A stretch of 10,159 bases of DNA from Gallionella sp. (GCA_025362155.1 JANYHX010000173.1:1-10159); one strand, 5' to 3'; positions 1-7,820 are shown, numbered from the stretch's first letter. Notes: generated from the letters alone by a model not told the origin. Numbers and translations: made by a program.

Positions 1-780
1 GTAGTGCTGTCGCCCATACAGCGGCTCGCAACCTTACCGAGCTCATTGTGGCAACAGGTTGGCGATTTCTTTGTCATGCAGAGTACCCAACATGGTCTGG
101 CAAAGCAGAATGATGAGTTAAAAAGACAACATCAGAGCGACGCTGCCCAATTGCTGCAATTGCAGGCATTGCAACTGGAAAACCAGCAATTGCGTAGTTT
201 GTCTGCCTTGCCCATACGTAGTGAATTTACCTCTCAATTAGTGGAAGTCATCTATGCGGAACGGGATGTATTCAAGCGTAAAGTGCTTATCAATAAAGGG
301 GCAGACGGCGATGTGAAAATCGGTCAGGTCGTAATGGATGACATCGGTATAGTGGGGCAAATCACCCGCGTCTATCCCTGGCTCTCAGAGGTCACTTTAA
401 TTACTGAAAAGGATCATGCCGTGCCGGTACAAATACTGCGCAATGGATTGCGCACCATCGTGTTTGGCTCGGGAGATACCAGCCAATTGTCGTTACGTTA
501 TATGCCGAGCAGTGCGGATATCCAAAATGAGGATGTGCTGGTCACCTCCGGTATAGATGGCGTCTACCCTCCTGGCATTCCGGTTGCCACCGTGATAAAA
601 ATTGAGCACGAAGCTGGCTATCCGTTTGCGCGTGTTACCTGTTTGCCGCTGGCAGGGGTGGATAAGCATCGTCACCTGTTGATTTTGTCCAGCCTGCCCA
701 ATTTGCCCGCACGTCCAGAGGAAAAATCTGCTGAAGCAAATACCACCGGAAGCAGAATGAAGGTTCGGAAAACCAATTAA
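1..780 (+). CDS. mreC: Rod shape-determining protein MreC (5' partial)
   Basis: MreC is a bitopic inner-membrane protein whose periplasmic part scaffolds the elongation complex and activates PBP2/RodA. The reading frame is open from base 1. The first visible residues (VVLSPIQRLATLP) match the stretch just after the N-terminal membrane helix in MreC proteins, so roughly 40-50 residues, including that helix, lie upstream of the window. The GTG at base 4 is therefore probably internal and not the start. Next comes a Gln/Leu-rich coiled coil (about residues 28-68 of the visible part), then the paired beta-domain region with family-typical stretches such as DDIGIVGQITRVYPWLSEV and VLVTSGIDGVYPPGIPVATV. 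The last ~25 residues are a charged, probably disordered tail. The TAA stop directly abuts the mreD ATG, so the two genes are probably translationally coupled. Assignment is by recognition of the family and by context. Confidence 0.93.
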   Translation, partial: VVLSPIQRLATLPSSLWQQVGDFFVMQSTQHGLAKQNDELKRQHQSDAAQLLQLQALQLENQQLRSLSALPIRSEFTSQLVEVIYAERDVFKRKVLINKGADGDVKIGQVVMDDIGIVGQITRVYPWLSEVTLITEKDHAVPVQILRNGLRTIVFGSGDTSQLSLRYMPSSADIQNEDVLVTSGIDGVYPPGIPVATVIKIEHEAGYPFARVTCLPLAGVDKHRHLLILSSLPNLPARPEEKSAEANTTGSRMKVRKTN

Positions 781-1302
781 ATGCCGTCACTTTCTTCACC
801 CAATAAACCGCAAATCCAGCACCCGGTCAGCAATACCTTCATCGGGATAAGCCTACTGGCCGCGCTGTTTCTGAACGGCCTGCCGTGGGGAGGCATTGCG
901 CTGATCATGCGTCCGGATTTTGTAGCGTTGGTTCTGCTGTATTGGTGTATGCACAAACCACTGCGTGTGGGCATCGGATTGTCCTGGGCAGTAGGGATAC
1001 TGGCCGATGTGGCGGATGCCAGTGTGTTCGGCCAGCATGCACTTGCTTATACCTTGCTCGCGTTTGGCGGAGTGGTATTGCATCGCAGGTTACAGATGTT
1101 TGATTTACGCCAGCAGACCATCCAGGTGTTCGGAATATTTGCGCTGACTTACGGTGTGTTTGCGCTGGTCAATTGGCAAGTGAATGGCTATGTGGTGTGG
1201 ACCTATTTCGTAGGTTGCCTGACCTCAACAGTGCTGTGGACTCCGATAAGTCTGCTGCTCCAGGCAACGCGGCAGAGAAGAGTAGAACGTAGACGCTCAT
1301 GA
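781..1302 (+). CDS. mreD: Rod shape-determining protein MreD
   Basis: MreD is a small polytopic inner-membrane subunit of the elongasome that works with MreC. The 173-residue length fits the family (about 160-175). The protein is almost entirely hydrophobic, with apparent membrane segments near residues 20-35, 38-55, 58-75, 80-97, 107-125 and 132-155, and a basic C-terminus (ATRQRRVERRRS). The segment RPDFVALVLLYWCMHKP is characteristic of MreD in proteobacteria. The ATG follows the mreC TAA with no intervening base. A weak purine-rich stretch within the end of mreC (AAGG...GGAA, about 761-771) could serve as the ribosome site, though coupling to mreC is likely. The 3' end overlaps mrdA by four bases (ATGA). 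MreD diverges strongly in sequence, so its position between mreC and mrdA carries much of the identification. Confidence 0.93.
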   Translation: MPSLSSPNKPQIQHPVSNTFIGISLLAALFLNGLPWGGIALIMRPDFVALVLLYWCMHKPLRVGIGLSWAVGILADVADASVFGQHALAYTLLAFGGVVLHRRLQMFDLRQQTIQVFGIFALTYGVFALVNWQVNGYVVWTYFVGCLTSTVLWTPISLLLQATRQRRVERRRS

Positions 1303-3200
1303 ACAGGCGTGTTGAGTTTAAAAACCATCTGCGCGAGATTTTTCACTTCCAGCTGCGGCTGGTTGTCGGTATTGGTTTTGTATCAGTATTAATGGGAATT
1401 TTGCTGGTGCGCTTCATTTATCTGCAAGCGGCCAGGCATACCTATTATCAGACACTGTCTGAAAGCAACCGCATCGCTGTCGTCCCCATAGTTCCCAACC
1501 GCGGGCTGATACTCGACCGCAATGGCGTGGTGCTGGCGCACAATTATTCCGGCTACACACTGGAGATAAATCAGAACAAAACAACGGATATCGAGGCCAC
1601 GATCAATGATCTATCCACGCTGGTAACGATCACCAACAAGGATCGCAAGCGCTTCAAAAAACTGCTCTCCGAAAGCCATAATTTTGAAACACTGGTGATA
1701 CGCAATCGCTTGAGTGATGAAGAAGTGGCGCGCTTCGCCGCACAGCAATATCGCTTTCCGGGCGTGGAAATCAAGGCGCGCTTATTTCGCGATTATCCGT
1801 TTGGTGACAAGACTTCCCATTTGATCGGCTATATCGGGCGCATCAACGATAGCGAAGTAAGCCAACTTGAAGAAAATGATCTGGCAGCAAATTATCGCGG
1901 AACGGATTACATCGGCAAGACCGGGCTGGAGCAAAGCTACGAAACTGATTTGCATGGTACCACCGGCATCGAGCAGGTCGAGGTGGATGCCGGCGGCCGG
2001 GCTGTGCGCATGCTGGCGCGCACGGCGCCGGTGTCCGGCAACACATTGGTATTGAGCATTGATGCAAAATTGCAGGAAATCGCCGAGCAGGCATTCGGCA
2101 ATTATCGTGGTGCATTGGTGGCGATTGATCCCACTACCGGCGAAGTGCTGGCCTTCGTCAGCAAACCGGGTTACGACCCCAACCCTTTCATTGATGGCAT
2201 CGACACACAGAGTTGGGATGAGTTGAATAACTCACCTGATGTGCCGCTGAACAATCGCGCGCTGCGCGGACAATATCCGCCCGGTTCCACGATCAAGCCT
2301 TTCATGGCACTTGCCGGTTTGAATTTTCATACCCGCTCCCCGGAGCAAACCATCAATGATTCGGGCGTATATTATTTGCCAGGCAGCAGCCGCCAATACC
2401 GTGACTGGAAACCGGGCGGCCATGGCAGTGTAAATATGTTCAAGGCTATCCAGATGTCCTGCGATACCTATTTTTATGGCTTGGCAACCGAAATGGGCAT
2501 AGACAATATTTCCAATTTTTTGTCGCGTTTTGGTTTTGGAAAAAAAACCGGTATTGATCTGGAAGGCGAAACTTCAGGTCTGGTGCCTTCACAGGAATGG
2601 AAGATGAAACGCTACCAGCAAATCTGGTATCCCGGTGATACCGTCTCAGTAGGTATCGGGCAAGGCTATAACCTGGTTACACCATTGCAATTGGCATTTG
2701 TCACGGCCACGCTGGCGAATAATGGCGTGGCCTATAAACCTCATTTGGTTAAGGAAGTGCAAAGTTCGCGCAGCAGCGAAAATCGTTTCATTGCCAAAGA
2801 GCCCTTGTATGATTTGCATATCCCGCCAAAAGATATGGATCTGGTCAGGCGTGCCATGGTCGCGGTCACACAAGCGGGAGGCACAGCAGTATTTGCTTCC
2901 GCGGGTGCGACCTATCAAATCGCCGGCAAGACCGGTACGGCCCAAGTGGTTGCGATGAAGCAAGGGGAAAAATATGATGCGAGCAAGATCGATGAGCGGC
3001 ATCGCGATCACGCCTGGTTCATCGCTTACGCGCCTGCCGACCATCCCCGGATTGCAATGGCGGTGTTGGCCGAAAATGGCGGTCACGGCGGCGGCACTGC
3101 GGCACCTATCGCGCGCAAAGTATTCGATTATTACCTGCTGGGCAAATTACCCAAGCCTTTGGCGGATGTGCCGATAAAAAAAGGAAGCGTACATGACTAA
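1299..3200 (+). CDS. mrdA: Penicillin-binding protein 2, elongation-specific DD-transpeptidase
   Basis: PBP2 is the class B transpeptidase that cross-links new glycan strands during lateral wall growth, as the partner of RodA. The 633-residue length matches the family (E. coli 633). One N-terminal membrane helix spans about residues 19-39, with the cytoplasmic tail before it. The non-catalytic dimerisation/pedestal domain follows (about 60-240), including the NRGLILDRNG segment. The transpeptidase domain covers about 265-615. All three catalytic motifs are present: S330-T-I-K333 (nucleophile Ser330, same numbering as E. coli), S387-C-D389 and K544-T-G546. The ATG overlaps the mreD stop in an ATGA junction, and only a weak purine-rich sequence lies upstream, so coupled translation is likely. 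The end overlaps rodA by eight bases. No damaging change is visible; the third position of the second motif is Asp, as is usual for PBP2. Confidence 0.97.
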   Translation: MNRRVEFKNHLREIFHFQLRLVVGIGFVSVLMGILLVRFIYLQAARHTYYQTLSESNRIAVVPIVPNRGLILDRNGVVLAHNYSGYTLEINQNKTTDIEATINDLSTLVTITNKDRKRFKKLLSESHNFETLVIRNRLSDEEVARFAAQQYRFPGVEIKARLFRDYPFGDKTSHLIGYIGRINDSEVSQLEENDLAANYRGTDYIGKTGLEQSYETDLHGTTGIEQVEVDAGGRAVRMLARTAPVSGNTLVLSIDAKLQEIAEQAFGNYRGALVAIDPTTGEVLAFVSKPGYDPNPFIDGIDTQSWDELNNSPDVPLNNRALRGQYPPGSTIKPFMALAGLNFHTRSPEQTINDSGVYYLPGSSRQYRDWKPGGHGSVNMFKAIQMSCDTYFYGLATEMGIDNISNFLSRFGFGKKTGIDLEGETSGLVPSQEWKMKRYQQIWYPGDTVSVGIGQGYNLVTPLQLAFVTATLANNGVAYKPHLVKEVQSSRSSENRFIAKEPLYDLHIPPKDMDLVRRAMVAVTQAGGTAVFASAGATYQIAGKTGTAQVVAMKQGEKYDASKIDERHRDHAWFIAYAPADHPRIAMAVLAENGGHGGGTAAPIARKVFDYYLLGKLPKPLADVPIKKGSVHD

Positions 3201-4290
3201 GCGGCAATTGTGGTTGGCTTTCATCGCCCATCTCGACCGGCAATTATTGCTGGGGATAGCCCTGCTGCTGCTGACCAGCCTGCTGGTGCTGTTCAGCGCC
3301 GATAATGCCAGCTGGGATCGCCCGCTCAATCAGTTGCGTAATATCCTGGTGGCGCTGACTTTGATGTGGCTGATGGCTAATCTCCCGTTGCATTATTTGA
3401 TGCGTATTGCTGTGCCGATTTATGTAGTGGGGATGGTATTGCTGATCGGCGTAGCGCTGGTCGGTGATATCAGCCACGGCGCACGACGCTGGTTGAATCT
3501 GGGTGTCACAACCATACAGCCCTCTGAATTGATGAAGATCGGCGTGCCGTTGATGATGGCCTGGTATTTCGAAAAACACGAAGCGACGCTGACGCTGAAA
3601 AATTATTTCATCGCCTCCATCCTGCTGTTTATGCCTATCCTGCTGATTGCACGCCAGCCCGATCTCGGCACATCGCTGCTGATCTCCGCCAGCGGATTTT
3701 ATGTGTTGTTCCTGGCAGGCCTGAGTTGGCGCGTGATAGGCGGATTATTCGTCGCGGCACTCGCCAGTGCGCCGGTGATGTGGTCGATGATGCATGACTA
3801 CCAACGCCACCGCATCATGATGCTGCTCGACCCTTCTCAAGATGCGCTGGGGAATGGCTATCACACCATACAAGCGAGCATCGCCGTGGGTTCCGGCGGC
3901 ATCTTCGGCAAAGGTTATTTGAATGGCACGCAAACCCATCTGGATTTTCTGCCGGAGCGCACCACCGATTTTATTTTCGCGGTGTATTCCGAAGAGTTTG
4001 GTTTGATCGGCAATCTTATTCTGTTGGCGCTGTATTCTTTTGTGATCTGGCGCGGCTTCGTCATTACCTCGCATGCTTCCACTTATTTCACGCGTTTAAT
4101 GGGAGGTTCCATCACGCTGACCTTTGCTACCTACGCATTTGTTAATATGGGCATGGTCAGTGGCATTCTGCCCGTAGTGGGCGTGCCCTTGCCCCTCATT
4201 AGCTACGGCGGCACATCCATGCTGACCCTATTGCTCGGTTTCGGCATGCTGATGAGCATAGAGACACACAAAAAATTGGTTAAGAGTTGA
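3193..4290 (+). CDS. rodA: Peptidoglycan glycosyltransferase RodA (SEDS family)
   Basis: RodA is the SEDS-family lipid II polymerase of the elongasome; it builds the glycan strands that PBP2 cross-links. The 365 residues are a usual length and form about ten membrane segments. SEDS signatures are present: RRWLNLGVTTIQPSELMKI (99-116), RQPDLGTSLLI (154-164), GSGGIFGKG (233-241), LPERTTDFIFAVYSEEFG (253-270) and the C-terminal VGVPLPLISYGGTSML (329-344). Asp259 in the ERTTDF motif lines up with the catalytic aspartate described for RodA (Asp262 in E. coli). The ATG lies inside the end of mrdA, and an AAGGA ribosome site (3181-3185) sits at good spacing, so independent initiation on the operon mRNA is possible. 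The neighbour order mrdA-rodA is nearly universal and distinguishes it from the related FtsW. Confidence 0.97.
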   Translation: MTKRQLWLAFIAHLDRQLLLGIALLLLTSLLVLFSADNASWDRPLNQLRNILVALTLMWLMANLPLHYLMRIAVPIYVVGMVLLIGVALVGDISHGARRWLNLGVTTIQPSELMKIGVPLMMAWYFEKHEATLTLKNYFIASILLFMPILLIARQPDLGTSLLISASGFYVLFLAGLSWRVIGGLFVAALASAPVMWSMMHDYQRHRIMMLLDPSQDALGNGYHTIQASIAVGSGGIFGKGYLNGTQTHLDFLPERTTDFIFAVYSEEFGLIGNLILLALYSFVIWRGFVITSHASTYFTRLMGGSITLTFATYAFVNMGMVSGILPVVGVPLPLISYGGTSMLTLLLGFGMLMSIETHKKLVKS

Positions 4291-4298
4291 TAAAACAA

Positions 4299-4320
4299 TT
4301 GGTAAAGTTACGTTTGCCAA
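4299..4320 (+). promoter_or_regulatory. Short hairpin between rodA and rlpA
   Basis: An 8-bp stem, TTGGTAAA / TTTGCCAA with one T-G wobble, closes a 6-base loop (GTTACG) in the 54-bp gap between rodA and rlpA. It is followed by AGTGAGTTGTT and not by a clean T-run, so it is not a convincing terminator. It could modulate read-through or mRNA processing ahead of rlpA, or be chance. I found no persuasive sigma-70 promoter in the gap, which suggests that rlpA is read mainly from upstream. Confidence 0.25.
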
Positions 4321-4333
4321 AGTGAGTTGTTAT

Positions 4334-4340
4334 GGGAGAG
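4334..4340 (+). promoter_or_regulatory. Ribosome binding site deciding the GTG start of rlpA
   Basis: GGGAGAG lies 4-10 bases before a GTG at 4345. An ATG at 4341 is closer but runs into TAA after four codons (M-S-E-Q). The GTG frame encodes a lipoprotein signal from its first residue, so GTG 4345 is the start. Confidence 0.7.
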
Positions 4341-4344
4341 ATGA

Positions 4345-5370
4345 GTGAGCAATAAAATTATTTTTCTGGCATGGGCAACATTGTTCCTGAGCGCTTGTGG
4401 TTCACAGCCGACTCGCAAAGCAGCCACGCCTGTTCCTGCCGCGTCGGTGGAAAATAAAGTCGAAAATAAAGCGGCCAAGGTGCCCGGTTCCGGCGGCTAT
4501 CTCCCTGGGGATGGACCGGGTGCAGATATCCCCGTTAATCTTGACTCAGTACCCGATGCAATACCGAAAAATGAACCGTTGCACCGTTATGCGAATCGTC
4601 CTTATACCGCACTGGGCAAGACTTACAAGCCGTTGACCACGGTGGGAAATTTCAAACAGCGCGGCATCGCCACCTGGTACGGCAAAAAATTCAATGGGGA
4701 ACATACCTCGAGCGGCGATATTTATGACATGTACGCGATGACCGCCGCCCACCCCACCTTGCCGCTGCCCAGCTATGCGCGCGTCACCAATCTCGCCAAT
4801 AAAAAATCGGTGGTCGTACGCATCAATGACCGCGGGCCGTTCATGGATGACCGCATCATTGACCTGTCCTATACCGCCGCGTTCAAATTGGGAATCGTCG
4901 GCGACGGCAGTGCGGAAGTTGAAGTAGAAAGCCTGACTCCAAATGCCAGCGCCAATATCACTGTTAATACAATTACTGCTAACACCGTACAAAGCCAGCC
5001 GCTGGAAAGCAGCCCGCCCGCTTCAGCGGTACAGGCCGTGTCTGTTGCCCCTGTCGTGGTTGCAGTGCCTGTCCCTGTTGCAGCGCCTGTTGCTCCGGCG
5101 ACGCCTCCCGCTATATTGAGCCAGCTGGGTAGTAATAACACTTCTGTTTACCTGCAACTCGGTGCATTCGGGTCGGAAGCCGGAGCAGCAGCGTATATGG
5201 ACAAAATGCGCATTAAACTCGGCGATACGGGTAAGCAACTTAAACTGACCACTAACGGCGGACTAGTGCGCGTGCATATCGGTCCCTATGCGAATGTGAG
5301 CGAAGCTCGAGATGGTGCCGAGGATATGGAAGAAAAACTGGGCTTCAAGCCGGTGGTGAATTTGCCTTAA
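4345..5370 (+). CDS. rlpA: RlpA septal-ring lipoprotein / lytic transglycosylase with SPOR domain
   Basis: RlpA is an outer-membrane lipoprotein that binds and, in Pseudomonas aeruginosa, cleaves glycan strands stripped of stem peptides at the division site. A lipoprotein signal peptide (residues 1-17) ends in a lipobox LSAC with the acylated Cys18. A linker of about 85 residues leads to the double-psi beta-barrel RlpA domain (about 104-197), containing GIATWYGKKFNGEHTSSG, YAMTAAHPTLPLPS and VVVRINDRGPF. His136 and Asp162 occupy the positions shown to be catalytic in the P. aeruginosa enzyme (His131, Asp157; the same spacing of 26). A Pro/Ala/Val-rich low-complexity linker (about 201-262) precedes a C-terminal SPOR domain (about 265-340), which targets denuded septal glycan. 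Translation begins at GTG. Its place after rodA is common in proteobacteria and fits a role in wall remodelling. Confidence 0.95.
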   Translation: MSNKIIFLAWATLFLSACGSQPTRKAATPVPAASVENKVENKAAKVPGSGGYLPGDGPGADIPVNLDSVPDAIPKNEPLHRYANRPYTALGKTYKPLTTVGNFKQRGIATWYGKKFNGEHTSSGDIYDMYAMTAAHPTLPLPSYARVTNLANKKSVVVRINDRGPFMDDRIIDLSYTAAFKLGIVGDGSAEVEVESLTPNASANITVNTITANTVQSQPLESSPPASAVQAVSVAPVVVAVPVPVAAPVAPATPPAILSQLGSNNTSVYLQLGAFGSEAGAAAYMDKMRIKLGDTGKQLKLTTNGGLVRVHIGPYANVSEARDGAEDMEEKLGFKPVVNLP

Positions 5371-5378
5371 CGAGCAAC

Positions 5379-5404
5379 GGTGCTTATCATGGAGACATGG
5401 CACC
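5379..5404. other. Hairpin with GAGA tetraloop after rlpA
   Basis: GGTGC (5379-5383) pairs with GCACC (5400-5404). Inside, CATG pairs with CATG around a GAGA loop, which is of the GNRA type, leaving a 4-base bulge (TTAT). No T-run follows on either strand, so it is not a standard intrinsic terminator, but it could protect the 3' end of the rlpA mRNA. A shorter CCCG/CGGG stem (5413-5426) lies just downstream and is followed, nine bases later, by a T-rich tract. That pair is only a weak candidate for rlpA termination. Confidence 0.35.
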
Positions 5405-5459
5405 AACCATTTCCCGCGCGTACGGGCTTCCGCTTCTTTTTCTTCTCTCGTGAAGAGCC

Positions 5460-5475
5460 ATAGCTGCCGAGCTAT
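5460..5475. terminator. Small palindrome just past the end of rlmI
   Basis: ATAGCT-GCCG-AGCTAT forms a 6-bp stem with a 4-base loop, starting seven bases beyond the rlmI stop codon on the - strand. There is no downstream T-run on the - strand, so a termination role is speculative. The rest of the 111-bp convergent gap holds no open frame or promoter that I can support. Confidence 0.25.
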
Positions 5476-5481
5476 CCACGG

Positions 5482-6909
5482 CTAAGCTACCCGCAACACT
5501 AATCCCTTCAAATACGCCCCCTCAGGAAAACTCAGTAGCACCGGATGATCGGCACTCGCGTGCAAATGATGCACGATCTGCGCATCCACGCCGGCATCGA
5601 GCGCCGCGCCAGCGACGATTTTCTGGAACAAATCTTCGCTGATACCGCCAGAGCATGAGTAGGTGCACAGCAGGCCGCCCGGCCTGAGCAGTTTGAAGGC
5701 TAGCAGGTTGATGTCCTTGTAGCCGCGCGCGGCTTTTTCGGCGAAGGCGGCGGTGGGGGCGAACTTGGGCGGGTCGAGGATGATCAGATCGAACTTGCGG
5801 CCCTGATCACGTAATGTGCGCAAGGCCTGAAATACATCTGCTTCCAGCCATTCGGCTCTTCCCGCATTCTTTGAGGTAGGAGTGAATTCCTTACGCAGCA
5901 GAGAATGCGGGGCGGCTTCTCCCGCACCGGATGCTTCGCAACACCGTGTCGAAGCCGCTGCATCCAGACCATTACGCGTTAAATTTTCTGCGGCGATGCG
6001 CAGCGCATCACCGGACGCATCAATGGACAACACCGATTTCGCACCCCCTCGCAGCGCATACAGCGAGAAGCCGCCGGTGTAGCAGAAACAATTCAGCACG
6101 TCTTTGTCTCTTGCCAATGTTTCGGTCAGCGCTCGGTTGTCACGCTGATCGAGATAGAAGCCAGTCTTTTGCCCTGCCGCCACATCCACTAAAAAGCGCA
6201 GGCCGTTCTCGATCACCTCCACGTTATCCGGCAGGGTACCGCGCAGCACGCCGTTGCGCAGTTCCAAGCCTTCCAATGCGCGCGAATCGGAATCGGAACG
6301 TTCGTAGATGCATACAGGATTACAGAGTTCTTGCAAGATATCGGCGATGGTATCGCGCCAGCGCTCCGCTCCCGCGCTGCCAATCTGCATCACCAGCATA
6401 TCACCATATTGATCGACGATCAGTCCCGGCAGGCCGTCGGATTCGGCATGGATGAGGCGCATACCATTGCTGTTCCGCGCAAGATTTAATCCGTCGCGCG
6501 CCGCTAACACATTAGTAATGCGGCTGCGAAAAAATTCCGCGTTGATGACATCCGCTTCACCCCAAGACCAAACCCGCGCGGTGATTTGCGAACTGGCGTT
6601 GTAGGCCGCCCACGCCAAGAACTCGCCGTGAGCGTTGCGCACCACCAACGTGTCACCGCTAACGGGCGCCCCATCTACGCGCTCTACTGCTCCTGAGAAT
6701 ATCCACGGGTGACGACGCAATAATGATTTTTCGCGGCCCACTCTGAGAAAGATGGCTGGTTGGGCGCTAGCCTCTCCGATTTGCGCCACACCATGCGTGT
6801 TCTGACTCTCAGTTACCTGCGTACTGCGTTTGGTTCGGTTGCGAAAATCCTTGCTTCCTTGCGAGGGGCGGTGCGGTGTAGGAGGTGGCTTGATCTTTTT
6901 CTGGGTCAT
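5482..6909 (-). CDS. rlmI: RlmI-type 23S rRNA (cytosine-5) methyltransferase with in-frame insert
   Basis: The family transfers a methyl group from SAM to a cytosine of 23S rRNA (C1962 in E. coli, forming m5C). The order is an N-terminal basic, Pro-rich tail (1-50), a PUA domain from about residue 53 (FLRVGREKSLLRRHPWIFSG), then a Rossmann methyltransferase domain. The SAM motif is VLNCFCYTGGFSLYALRGGA (271-290), followed by SIDAS, DPPKF (379-383) and the Cys-bearing YSCSGG (417-422). The ending DHPVLLSFPEGAYLKGL matches E. coli RlmI closely. At 475 residues it exceeds the usual ~396. About 50 extra residues are N-terminal. About 34 (roughly 317-350) are inserted between NLTRNGLD and AEWLEADVF, exactly over a palindromic DNA segment. 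The ATG overlaps the xerC stop (ATGA) without a strong ribosome site. A GTG at residue 41 is an alternative start. The exact rRNA target is inferred from the family. Confidence 0.85.
   Translation of the reverse strand: MTQKKIKPPPTPHRPSQGSKDFRNRTKRSTQVTESQNTHGVAQIGEASAQPAIFLRVGREKSLLRRHPWIFSGAVERVDGAPVSGDTLVVRNAHGEFLAWAAYNASSQITARVWSWGEADVINAEFFRSRITNVLAARDGLNLARNSNGMRLIHAESDGLPGLIVDQYGDMLVMQIGSAGAERWRDTIADILQELCNPVCIYERSDSDSRALEGLELRNGVLRGTLPDNVEVIENGLRFLVDVAAGQKTGFYLDQRDNRALTETLARDKDVLNCFCYTGGFSLYALRGGAKSVLSIDASGDALRIAAENLTRNGLDAAASTRCCEASGAGEAAPHSLLRKEFTPTSKNAGRAEWLEADVFQALRTLRDQGRKFDLIILDPPKFAPTAAFAEKAARGYKDINLLAFKLLRPGGLLCTYSCSGGISEDLFQKIVAGAALDAGVDAQIVHHLHASADHPVLLSFPEGAYLKGLVLRVA
5860..5961 (-). 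repeat. In-frame palindromic insert within rlmI
   Basis: This segment encodes the ~34 residues absent from E. coli RlmI. It holds a perfect 10-bp inverted repeat, CCCGCATTCT (5861-5870) and AGAATGCGGG (5902-5911), with a concentric inner AGGA/TCCT stem (5878-5891). A third copy of the arm core, CCCGCA (5921-5926), can pair alternatively with TGCGGG (5906-5911). A second palindrome, GCTTCG/CGAAGC (5933-5938 and 5950-5955), follows. The length is a multiple of three and no stop is introduced. The pattern resembles a small palindromic element that inserted into a surface loop of the protein. The insert borders are my estimate from memory of the E. coli sequence. Confidence 0.6.
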
Positions 6910-7820
6910 GTGTTTTCTTTGATTTTTTTCTTGGCGCGCGGATGCGCCGCGTCATAAATTTTGCTGAGATATTGAAAATCAAGATGGGTATAAACCTGGG
7001 TAGTGGAGATGCTGGCGTGGCCGAGCATTTCCTGCACCGCGCGCAGATCGCCGGAAGATTGCAGCACATGGGTAGCGAAAGAATGGCGCAGCAAATGCGG
7101 GTGCACGTTACTGGTAATGCCCTGTGTCACCCCCCATTGTTTCATGCGCAGTTGCACTACACGCGGTGAAATACGCGAGCCGCGTGGCCCCACGAATAAC
7201 GCAGCCTCATTCTCCTTGGCGATCGCGTCACGTATCGCCAGCCAAGCTTGTAGGGCGGTTATGGCGAATTGGCCGAGCGGCACGATGCGCGTCTTGCTAC
7301 CTTTACCCGTGACGCGCACTTCGCCCGCGTTCAAATCGAGTTCCACCGGATCAAGATTCACCAACTCGGCCAAGCGTAAACCAGAGGAATAAAACAATTC
7401 AAATATTGCCTTGTCGCGGATCGCTTCGGGTGTATCGGTCGGCAGATCAACCATACGCGTCGCTTCGTCGGGCGACAAAGCTTGCGGCAAAGTTTTCGGT
7501 GACTTGGGGGCACGCAGCCCAGCGCAGGGATTATCGGTCAGACCATGATCACGCATCAGATAATTATAAAAACCGCGCCATGCAGACAACATGCGGGCCA
7601 GCGACCTTCCCCCCAAACCTTTGCTATGTAGTTGCGAGATGTAGCGGCGGATGTGATGGATTTTGAGATTTTTTAGAGGCGTCTCCGCTGCAAGTTCAAA
7701 CAAATGCTTGAGGTCGCGCGCGTAATTTTCGGCGGTCAGATCAGAATATTGCTTTTCATTGCTCAACCAAGCCAGATAGCCTTGCAAATATTTCTGGTTA
7801 GGTGAAATGATGGCTGTCAT
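6906..7820 (-). CDS. xerC: Tyrosine recombinase XerC
   Basis: XerC acts with XerD and FtsK to resolve chromosome dimers at the dif site. The 304-residue length matches (E. coli 298). The N-terminal SAM-like core-binding domain spans about 6-95, and the catalytic domain about 110-295. All six catalytic residues are visible: Arg149 (GLRL), Lys173 (TGKGSK), His242 and Arg245 (HPHLLRHSFATH), His268 (LGHAS) and nucleophile Tyr277 (TTQVYTHL). These are shifted by only one or two from E. coli numbering. The start is constrained: the next in-frame codon upstream that matters is a stop at 7836-7838, and no other ATG lies between. No clear ribosome site precedes it; a 14-bp tandem repeat covers the start. 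The setting dapF-DUF484-xerC indicates the housekeeping enzyme and not a phage or integron integrase. Confidence 0.96.
   Translation of the reverse strand: MTAIISPNQKYLQGYLAWLSNEKQYSDLTAENYARDLKHLFELAAETPLKNLKIHHIRRYISQLHSKGLGGRSLARMLSAWRGFYNYLMRDHGLTDNPCAGLRAPKSPKTLPQALSPDEATRMVDLPTDTPEAIRDKAIFELFYSSGLRLAELVNLDPVELDLNAGEVRVTGKGSKTRIVPLGQFAITALQAWLAIRDAIAKENEAALFVGPRGSRISPRVVQLRMKQWGVTQGITSNVHPHLLRHSFATHVLQSSGDLRAVQEMLGHASISTTQVYTHLDFQYLSKIYDAAHPRAKKKIKENT

Noticed and set aside
4..780. GTG at base 4 as the true start of mreC
   Set aside because: The frame is open upstream, and the first visible residues match an internal MreC stretch after the missing membrane helix; the gene is cut by the window edge.
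2646..3086. 146-codon open frame on the - strand, within mrdA
   Set aside because: It is antisense to the PBP2 transpeptidase domain, which has all catalytic motifs intact; there is no sign of independent coding.
4341..4355. ATG at 4341 as the rlpA start
   Set aside because: It meets a stop after four codons; the GTG at 4345 gives the lipoprotein signal peptide.
4546..4992. 148-codon open frame on the - strand, within rlpA
   Set aside because: It is antisense to the conserved RlpA barrel domain; no start signal or known domain.
5931..6455. 174-codon open frame on the + strand
   Set aside because: It lies entirely antisense to the conserved rlmI coding sequence, and the translation is Arg/Ser/Pro-rich with no recognisable domain; it is a shadow frame.
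6906..7820. Phage or integron integrase instead of XerC
   Set aside because: Length, catalytic spacing and the dapF-DUF484-xerC neighbourhood all point to the housekeeping recombinase; no att-like repeats or cargo genes are present.
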